From Phenylobacterium sp. (GTDB lineage Bacteria > Pseudomonadota > Alphaproteobacteria > Caulobacterales > Caulobacteraceae), in the NCBI RefSeq assembly GCF_030693805.1, contig NZ_JAUXZW010000323.1, forward strand, positions 1 to 39,326: 39,326 bases of DNA, in the 5' to 3' direction. Of this stretch, positions 33,583-39,326 are shown in pieces. Within the stretch, counting starts at the first letter, position 1, and every line of letters starts with the position of its first letter. Under the pieces are notes generated by a model, which did no database searches, was not told the origin of the DNA, and worked only from the letters and a program-made list of their open reading frames with translations. Both the position numbers and the translations under genes were made by a program.

Positions 33583-34551
33583 CTACTTTTTGACACCCGT
33601 GTCATCTTTCAGCCGCGCGATGAGCTGCTCAAATGGAGCGCATCGAAGGTCGAAAACGAAATCGGGCCGAGCAACGGTGACTGGGCCCAGGCCGACGGCG
33701 GTCAACGCGCCGGCGACGGCGGGGATGCGGTCGACACCGACCAGCAGCCCATTGGAACGTCGTGTTGCGCCTTGCGCCACCAGCGTATCGATGACGTCAC
33801 TCGGCGCGTCACCTTGCGGCCAGTCCAACGTGACCGTGCGCAAGGCCGCGGAACGCGCCTCGACGATGCGCAGCAGCCGCTGGGCGGCGTCCAATTGGCG
33901 GTCGCTCCAGGCGATCTGCAGATTGGCCGCGAGCTGGAACTGGCTCTTCAGGATCAGGCCGTCCGCCAGCACCTTCAACCCGTTGGCGTTCAGCGTCGCG
34001 CCAGTGGTGGTGATGTCGACGATGAGCTCGGCGCCGCCCGACGCAGGTGCGCCTTCGGTCGCGCCACCAGACTCGGTTATCCGGTAGTCGGAAACCCCAT
34101 GCCGCGCGAAATAGGCGCGGGTCTGGACCACGTACTTGGTCGCCACCCGCATCCGTCGGCCGGTGCGCGCCAGGAACTCGTGCGCCACTTCCTCCAGATC
34201 GGCCATGGTGTCGACGTCGAGCCAGCTCTTGGGAACCGCGACCACCAGGTCCGCGCGGCCGAAGCCCAACGCACGCAGCATCAGCAGCCGCTGGTCGATG
34301 TCCTGGCCACGTTCGCGCAGAAGATCCTCGCCGGTGATCCCCAGGTGGACTTCGCCAGCGTCGAGCGCATCCGCGATATCGGACGCCGACAGCAGGCGGA
34401 CCTGTACGCCGGGCATGCCCTTCAGGGACGCGATGTAGCCGCGAGAACCACCGACCAGTTGCAGATCCAGCCCGCAGTCGGCGAGCCAGGCCTCGACCTG
34501 CTCCTTCGGGCGCCCCTTGGACGCCACGGCGATGATCAGGGGTTCGCTCAC
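33583..34551 (-). CDS. hisG: ATP phosphoribosyltransferase HisG (extended form)
   Basis: A 322-residue enzyme for the first step of histidine synthesis (ATP plus PRPP to phosphoribosyl-ATP). The catalytic part spans about 1-215: IIAVASKGRPKEQVEAWLADCG, HLGITGEDLLRERG, RVATKYVVQTRAYFARHGV and the PRPP-binding stretch ELIVDITTTGATLNANGLKVL. The last 100 residues (VIDTLVAQGATRRSNGLLVGVDRIP) form an extra domain that short HisG proteins (about 210-230) lack, although HisZ is encoded next door. The GTG at 34551 overlaps the hisZ stop and has GGAGG 6 bases or so upstream. Confidence 0.92.
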   Translation of the reverse strand: MSEPLIIAVASKGRPKEQVEAWLADCGLDLQLVGGSRGYIASLKGMPGVQVRLLSASDIADALDAGEVHLGITGEDLLRERGQDIDQRLLMLRALGFGRADLVVAVPKSWLDVDTMADLEEVAHEFLARTGRRMRVATKYVVQTRAYFARHGVSDYRITESGGATEGAPASGGAELIVDITTTGATLNANGLKVLADGLILKSQFQLAANLQIAWSDRQLDAAQRLLRIVEARSAALRTVTLDWPQGDAPSDVIDTLVAQGATRRSNGLLVGVDRIPAVAGALTAVGLGPVTVARPDFVFDLRCAPFEQLIARLKDDTGVKK

Positions 34552-35684
34552 GCCTCACCTCCAGCAAAGGCGCGCCAGGGGCGGACCATGCAGCCGATGG
34601 CGCGGGTCTGACCGGCGTCGCCCAGCCTGGCCATCAGCCCATCGTAGCGACCGCCGACCGCCAGCGCCCGGTCGGCCCCCAGCGCTTCGCTGCGGATCTC
34701 GAAGGTGAGGCCATCATAGTAGTCGAACGCATGCCCGAGCGCGGTGGCGAAGCGCAGTCGGTCAGTCGGGACCCCCAACGCCTCAAGCGCCCGAAGTCGT
34801 GACTCCCAGCCTTCCATGGCCTGACGGAAACTCGCGCCTGCGGGCTCCGCCGCGGCGCGCGCCAGGGCCAACGCCGAAGCAGGCTCTTCCGACACCGCCA
34901 GAAAGCGACGGATCGAATCGGCCTGGGCATGGGTCAGCGACGGCGCCTCGGCGGCTTGGGCGCGGCGCACCAGCCGCTGGGCGATCTCCGCCGGTCCACG
35001 TCCACCCACCGGCTCGATGCCCGCCAGCGACCAGACCTCTTCCAGCAGTTCGGCGGCCTGGGCGGGCGCGAGCTGCGACAGCATGCCCGTGAGCTGCCCG
35101 CCAGGCGCCGGAGCAGCGTCGCTTCCGGCGCGGGCGAGTTCGGCCTGCATCAGCCGCGGCCGACCGGCGGCGCGCTTCAGCCGCCCGGCCAAGGCCTCAG
35201 GCACATTCATGCCGTCGATGAAGGCTGCGAACAGGCCGACGTCGCCCAACCAAAGCGTCAGGTCCGACCGACCGCCGGCGACCGCACAGCGCCAGGCGAG
35301 CGCGACGGTTTCCGCGTCAGAGCCGATGACATCGGCCTGGGCGACCTCGAAACGCTCGAGCCCGATCTGCAGGAACTCTTCAGGCGTGGTCTCGCCGATC
35401 GCTGCGCGGAAGGCGACCCCCTCGTAGGCGTAGCGACCCGCGGCGACCCCACGCTCCAGGTGCTGTCGCGCGATAGCCACGGTGAAGTCGGGGCGCAGGC
35501 AGGATTCCGCGCCGCCCTCCGATTGAACCACGAACAGACGCGCCCGCATCTGTTCTCCGGCCAGATCGAGCAGCAGGCCCAGCGGCTGCAGGATCGGCGC
35601 GTCGACGGATTCGGCGCCGGCCGCCAGGATCGGCGCGCGGATGGCGGCCAGGGCCTGGCCGGGGACCGCTGGCTCCGCTCTCAC
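34548..35684 (-). CDS. hisZ: ATP phosphoribosyltransferase regulatory subunit HisZ
   Basis: A 378-residue paralogue of histidyl-tRNA synthetase that lacks aminoacylation activity and controls HisG. It resembles the class II catalytic fold (QPLGLLLDLAGEQMRARLFVV, CLRPDFTVAIARQHLE, GRYAYEGVAFRA, TALGHAFDYYDGLTFEI, VGGRYDGLMARLG), with no anticodon-binding domain. I chose the GTG at 35684, which overlaps the hisS stop in the same way hisG overlaps hisZ. The three genes are therefore translationally coupled in the order hisS-hisZ-hisG, seen in other alphaproteobacteria. Confidence 0.92.
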   Translation of the reverse strand: MRAEPAVPGQALAAIRAPILAAGAESVDAPILQPLGLLLDLAGEQMRARLFVVQSEGGAESCLRPDFTVAIARQHLERGVAAGRYAYEGVAFRAAIGETTPEEFLQIGLERFEVAQADVIGSDAETVALAWRCAVAGGRSDLTLWLGDVGLFAAFIDGMNVPEALAGRLKRAAGRPRLMQAELARAGSDAAPAPGGQLTGMLSQLAPAQAAELLEEVWSLAGIEPVGGRGPAEIAQRLVRRAQAAEAPSLTHAQADSIRRFLAVSEEPASALALARAAAEPAGASFRQAMEGWESRLRALEALGVPTDRLRFATALGHAFDYYDGLTFEIRSEALGADRALAVGGRYDGLMARLGDAGQTRAIGCMVRPWRAFAGGEA

Positions 35685-37165
35685 GACGCGGCCCCAAGGA
35701 TGCGGCGGATCTCCGCGACCAGTTGGCCGCGCGGCACGTTCAGCTGGCCCGGCCGCTGCTCGCGCCATGCGGCGTTGTCGGTGACGCCGGCGGATAACTG
35801 GCGGCCCAGATCAAGATCCTTGATGGTCACCGTGCCGGCCTGGAACTCGTCCTCGCCGACGATCACCGCGGCGGGCGACAGCCTGCGGTCGGCGTACTTC
35901 ATCTGCGGGCGCATGCCGGAGGTTCCGAGATAGACCTCGGTCGGTATGCCAGCGGCCCGAAGTTCGCCCGCCATCGCAAAGTAGTCGCCCATCCGGGCTG
36001 CGTCGAAGTTAATGATCACCACGGGCCCGCGGGCGTCCGCCGCCCCGTCGCGACCGGCCGCGCGCAGCGCCGCCGACAACCGCGACACGCCGAACGAGAA
36101 GCCGGTGGCCGGGGTCTGCTGGCCGGTGAACCGCGCCACTAGGTCGTCGTAGCGCCCGCCCCCGCCGATCGAGCCGAAGCGCATAGCATCGCCCTTCTCG
36201 TCCAGGGTCTGCATCAGCAGCTCGGCCTCGAACACCGGGCCCGTATAGTACTCCAGGCCGCGCACCACCGACGGATCGAAGGTCGCGGCCGCCTCGGCCA
36301 CGCCCAGTCCGCCGAGCGCGCGGTCGATGGCGGCCAATTCCTGCAGGCCCGCCTCACCCTCCTCCGAACCGCCGATGACTTGCGACAGGCGGTCCAGCAC
36401 CTGCGAGCGGACGCCGCCGCCGGCTTCGGTGAAAGCGACCACCGAGTCCGCAGCGGCCGGCGCCAGGCCGGCCCCCTTGGTGAAGGCGCCGGATTCGTCC
36501 AGCCGTCCCTCGCCCAGCAACAGGCGCACGCCCTCCGAGCCGAGACGATCGAGCTTGTCCACCGCGCGCAGCACCGCCAGCTTCTGGCCCTCGTCGCGCA
36601 CGCCGGCGGCGGCCAGCACGCCGTTGAGCAGCTTGCGGTTGTTGATCTTGATCACATAGGCGTCGCCCGGCAGCCCCGCCGCGGCCAGACCCTCCACCGC
36701 CATGGCGATGATCTCGGCGTCGGCTTCAGGCCGCGCAGAGCCGACCGTGTCGGCGTCGCACTGGACGAACTCCCGGAATCGGCCCGGACCGGGCTTCTCG
36801 TTGCGCCACACCGGGCCGGCGGCGTAGCGCCTGAACGGCTTGGGCAGGGTCTCCCAGTTCTGCGCGGCGAAACGGGCCAGGGGCGCGGTCAGGTCGTAGC
36901 GCAGGGCGATCCACTGCTCGTCGTCGTCCTGCAGCGAGAACACGCCCTCGTTCGGGCGATCGGCGTCGGGCAGGAACTTGCCCAGCGCGTCGGCGTATTC
37001 GAATGCGCCGGTGTCCAGGGGCTCGAAGCCATAGCGTTCATAGACCGAGGTCACCGCGGCCAGCAGGCGGCGCTCGCCCAGCAGGTCGCGGGCGCGCCGG
37101 TCGTTGAAGCCGCGCGGGGCGCGGGCCTGCGGCCTTGCGGCCGTCTGTGCGGGGTCGTCGGTCAT
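35681..37165 (-). CDS. hisS: Histidyl-tRNA synthetase (alphaproteobacterial type)
   Basis: A 494-residue class II synthetase that charges tRNA-His. The N-terminus has the motif 1 region (ARAPRGFNDRRARDLLGERR), motif 2 reads RRYAAGPVWRNEKPGPGRFREFVQCDADTVG in pieces, and the HisRS-specific segments VRGLEYYTGPVFEAEL and GGGGRYDDLVARFTGQQTPATGFSFGVSRL follow. The anticodon-binding domain spans about 395-494. The motif 2 ending GRFREFVQCDAD resembles eukaryotic enzymes (GRYREFYQCDFD) rather than E. coli GRYRQFHQ, and length exceeds the usual 424. Such enzymes in alphaproteobacteria recognise tRNA-His without the extra G-1 base (established for Caulobacter relatives). The ATG at 37165 is clear. 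Confidence 0.95.
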   Translation of the reverse strand: MTDDPAQTAARPQARAPRGFNDRRARDLLGERRLLAAVTSVYERYGFEPLDTGAFEYADALGKFLPDADRPNEGVFSLQDDDEQWIALRYDLTAPLARFAAQNWETLPKPFRRYAAGPVWRNEKPGPGRFREFVQCDADTVGSARPEADAEIIAMAVEGLAAAGLPGDAYVIKINNRKLLNGVLAAAGVRDEGQKLAVLRAVDKLDRLGSEGVRLLLGEGRLDESGAFTKGAGLAPAAADSVVAFTEAGGGVRSQVLDRLSQVIGGSEEGEAGLQELAAIDRALGGLGVAEAAATFDPSVVRGLEYYTGPVFEAELLMQTLDEKGDAMRFGSIGGGGRYDDLVARFTGQQTPATGFSFGVSRLSAALRAAGRDGAADARGPVVIINFDAARMGDYFAMAGELRAAGIPTEVYLGTSGMRPQMKYADRRLSPAAVIVGEDEFQAGTVTIKDLDLGRQLSAGVTDNAAWREQRPGQLNVPRGQLVAEIRRILGAAS

Positions 37166-37465
37166 GGCGCGCGCTTAGTCCATGCGCCAGGGGCCGGCAA
37201 GCCGCGGCGTCTCAGGTTTGGAGGGGCGTCGAAATCCATCGGATGGTCCAGTCTGCATGGGCGGGCCGGAGGGATGGAGCCTTGCGCGTTCGCCTAAGCC
37301 CCGTCCCAGCGGGCGGGGGGCGAAGCTTGGGAGGTCGCGTCAGCGCATGCGATCCCGGCCGCCCCCGCCGAAGCGGGTCGGATGGTGATGGCCATGATGT
37401 GCGCGCGAAAACATGCGCGCCTCTATAGTCGCGGTTTGTGAAGAAAACGAGTCCCTGGGTTCGGC
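37166..37465. other. 300-base gene-free region between hisS and pgi
   Basis: No credible gene on either strand. It should contain the hisS promoter. A GC-rich interrupted inverted repeat (CCCCGTCCC and GGGCGGGG, about 37309-37328) and GCGCGC repeats (about 37402-37421, spaced by GAAAACAT) are visible. The surrounding sequence (37300-37390) has the look of a degenerate intergenic repeat, but only one copy is in view. Confidence 0.45.
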
Positions 37466-39082
37466 TCAACCCTTCAGGCGCCGGATCAGGGCCGCCGTCG
37501 ATGGATCATGGGACCCGGCGGGCCCGCCCTCCAGTTCGCCCAGCACCCGTCCGGCCAGGCTCTTGCCTAGCTCGACGCCCCACTGGTCGAAGCTGTTGAT
37601 CCCCCACAGCACACCTTCGACGAAGGTCTTGTGCTCATAGAGCGCGATCAACGCCCCCAGGGTCTCGGGCGTCAGCCGCTCCAGCAGGATGAAACTGGAC
37701 GGACGGTCGCCCGGAAAGGCGCGCTGCGGGGCCAGCGCATCGATCTGCGACTGCGCGGTCCCCTGCGCCTGAAGTTGCTGGCGGACATCGGCCTCCGTGC
37801 GACCGACCATCAACGCCTCGGCCTGGGCGACGGCGTTGGCCAGCAGCTTGGCCTGCCGCCCGTCGCTATTGTCGTGGGCGCGGTGGACGGCGACGATATC
37901 CACCGGGATCACGTCCGTCCCCTGATGCAGAAGCTGGAAAAAGGCGTGCTGGACGTTGGTCCCGGGGCCGCCGAACACCGCCGTGGCGGTGGCTTGCGCG
38001 ACGGGCCGGCCCACGGCGTCGACCCGCTTGCCGTTGGACTCCATCTCGAGCTGCTGGAGGAAATCCGGCAGCAGGCGCAGCCGCCGCGCGTAGGGGACGA
38101 CCGCGCGGACGGTGCGCCCCAGGCCGTTGCGGTTGAACACATGCGCCAGCGCCAGCATCACCGGCAGGTTGTCCTCCAGCGGCGCGGAGGCGAAGTGGGC
38201 GTCCATCTGCGCCGCGCCGGCGAGGAAGTGCTGGAAGATCTCGTGCCCAAGCGCGATGGCGCAGGACAGGCCCACCGCCGACCACACGGAGAAGCGCCCG
38301 CCCACCCAGTCCCAGAAGGCGAACACCTGGTCGGCCGGCACGCCGAACGCTTGCGCGACGGCGGGCGCGGCGGACACCGCCACCAGATGGGCGTCGCCAG
38401 CCTCGCCCAGGCTTGCGCGCAACCAAGCGCGGGCGACCTCCGCATTGGCGAGGGTCTCCTGGGTGGCGAAGGTCTTCGAAACCACGACCACCAGCGTCTC
38501 CTGAGCCTTCAGCCCGGCCAGGGCGGCGCTCATCTCCGACGGATCGACATTGGCCGCGAACCGCAGGTCGATGTCCGGCTCGATGGGCGCCAGCGCCTCC
38601 CACACCAGCCGCGGCCCGAGGTCCGACCCGCCGATGCCGATATGCACCACAGCGCGGAAGGGGTGCCCGGCGGCCCCGGCGCGCGCGCCCGAACGGATCT
38701 CATCGACGAACCGCCACACGGCGGCGCGACCGGCGTCGACCAGCGGCGACACCGCCTCCCCCGCAGCCTGGAACCGCGCGCCGGCGGGCGCACGCAGGGC
38801 CATGTGCTGGGCGGCGCGGCCCTCGGAGGCGTTGACCACCTCGCCGGCGATCAGCCGCGTCCGCGCGCCTTCGACGTCGGCGGCGTGGGCGAGGCCGATC
38901 GCGGCCTCGACCCCAGCCTGCGACCAGGGTTGCTTCGACAGGTCGAGGTGCAGACCGGCGGCTTCGAAGGTCAGGCGGTCCAGCCGCGCCGGGTCGCCGG
39001 CGAACAGGCTTTCGATGCGGGACCGCCCGTCGTGGGCGGCGGTGCGGGCGAGCTCGGCCCAGGCGGCTTTAGCGTCGGACAT
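37466..39082 (-). CDS. pgi: Glucose-6-phosphate isomerase
   Basis: A 538-residue enzyme interconverting glucose 6-phosphate and fructose 6-phosphate. Both family signatures are intact: DWVGGRFSVWSAVG and LWGINSFDQWGVELGK. Other typical segments are VHIGIGGSDLGPRLVWEAL (phosphate binding), ANVDPSEMSAALAGL, SKTFATQETL, the catalytic Glu in ESNGKRVD and QLLHQGTDVIPVD (His). Length is as usual (about 550). The ATG at 39082 agrees with the family start. The gene is followed by a 300-base gap before hisS, with which it is probably not co-transcribed. Confidence 0.96.
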   Translation of the reverse strand: MSDAKAAWAELARTAAHDGRSRIESLFAGDPARLDRLTFEAAGLHLDLSKQPWSQAGVEAAIGLAHAADVEGARTRLIAGEVVNASEGRAAQHMALRAPAGARFQAAGEAVSPLVDAGRAAVWRFVDEIRSGARAGAAGHPFRAVVHIGIGGSDLGPRLVWEALAPIEPDIDLRFAANVDPSEMSAALAGLKAQETLVVVVSKTFATQETLANAEVARAWLRASLGEAGDAHLVAVSAAPAVAQAFGVPADQVFAFWDWVGGRFSVWSAVGLSCAIALGHEIFQHFLAGAAQMDAHFASAPLEDNLPVMLALAHVFNRNGLGRTVRAVVPYARRLRLLPDFLQQLEMESNGKRVDAVGRPVAQATATAVFGGPGTNVQHAFFQLLHQGTDVIPVDIVAVHRAHDNSDGRQAKLLANAVAQAEALMVGRTEADVRQQLQAQGTAQSQIDALAPQRAFPGDRPSSFILLERLTPETLGALIALYEHKTFVEGVLWGINSFDQWGVELGKSLAGRVLGELEGGPAGSHDPSTAALIRRLKG

Positions 39083-39177
39083 GGGCGAATGCGTTCCCCG
39101 CTAGGCTGGCGTTTACCATGCGGCGGTAGCAAATGCGGGATTGGAAGTCTCGTTCCTCGGATGGAAGGCGTTCCCTC

Positions 39178-39326
39178 ATGTCCTGCGCAGATCTCGCCGC
39201 GACCGCCGTGCTCTGGCTGGCCGCCGCCACCACCGGCGCCGCGACGCAGGCGCCGCTCAGACCGGAGCCGAGCGCGCTCGCCGGCGCCGTCTCCTACGAG
39301 CCGCTGTTCGCCGACATCGTCGCGCG
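39178..39326 (+). CDS. N-terminus of an exported protein (partial)
   Basis: The right edge cuts this gene after 49 complete codons. From the ATG at 39178 (GAAGG 9 bases upstream) the protein starts with a hydrophobic stretch DLAATAVLWLAAATTGAATQA, which looks like a signal peptide, followed by a Pro/Ala-rich part and YEPLFADIVAR. A second in-frame ATG at 39133 is possible but would put charged residues in front of the signal. The final visible motif recalls the opening of some lytic transglycosylases, but there is too little sequence for a call. Divergent from pgi. Confidence 0.6.
   Translation, partial: MSCADLAATAVLWLAAATTGAATQAPLRPEPSALAGAVSYEPLFADIVA

Noticed and set aside
37212-37469. 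Possible minus-strand gene of 85 codons between hisS and pgi
   Set aside because: Composition is Pro/Arg-rich as expected from chance frames in GC-rich intergenic DNA, and the start overlaps the end of pgi without a ribosome site.

Overview
The window is GC-rich chromosomal DNA from an alphaproteobacterium, most likely Caulobacteraceae (Caulobacter or Phenylobacterium type). The grounds are a complete Cpa/Tad pilus locus in Caulobacter-like order, a histidyl-tRNA synthetase of the alphaproteobacterial kind in a hisS-hisZ-hisG operon, a CtrA-like box in the pilin promoter and very dense packing of GC-rich genes. This is inference from protein families; no 16S or other marker is present. I see no insertion sequences, prophage, CRISPR, tRNA or rRNA.

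Layout. 1-2356: the tail of an unknown Ala/Pro-rich protein, then a translationally coupled leucyl aminopeptidase and NlpC/P60 peptidase pair on the minus strand. 2442-14485: the Tad (tight adherence, Flp) type IVc pilus locus. On the minus strand are two tandem pilA pilin genes, a terminator, cpaA (prepilin peptidase), then cpaB-cpaC-cpaD-cpaE-cpaF-cpaG-cpaH. A TPR (TadD-like) gene converges on cpaH at one end. At the other end, divergent from the pilins, lie a free-standing secretin N-domain protein and two TadE/TadG-like pseudopilins. 14501-20111: an aminotransferase class IV protein, AMP nucleosidase, a dicarboxylate/amino-acid symporter, HtpX and an aquaporin Z. 20128-24099: class Ia ribonucleotide reductase, with nrdA and nrdB separated by an outer-membrane LpxR-like gene; each nrd gene has its own pair of NrdR-like boxes 31 bp apart. 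24346-33307: PutA, an OmpA-family porin with a polyproline linker, a Kef-type antiporter and an M13 peptidase. 33583-37165: hisS-hisZ-hisG. 37466-39082: pgi; then the start of an exported protein cut by the window edge.

How the parts work together. CpaA processes the PilA pilins and probably the TadE/TadG pseudopilins. CpaF powers assembly at the CpaG/CpaH inner-membrane platform, CpaE positions the machine, and CpaC with CpaB and CpaD forms the outer-membrane exit. The rest is mostly housekeeping metabolism and envelope maintenance. I did not find a clearly new biological system. The observations most worth a second look are the repeated 31-bp-spaced NrdR-like boxes, the split nrd locus with an ATP-cone-less NrdA, the long HisG encoded beside HisZ, the eukaryote-like HisRS motif 2, the duplicated pilin genes and the lone secretin N-domain protein.
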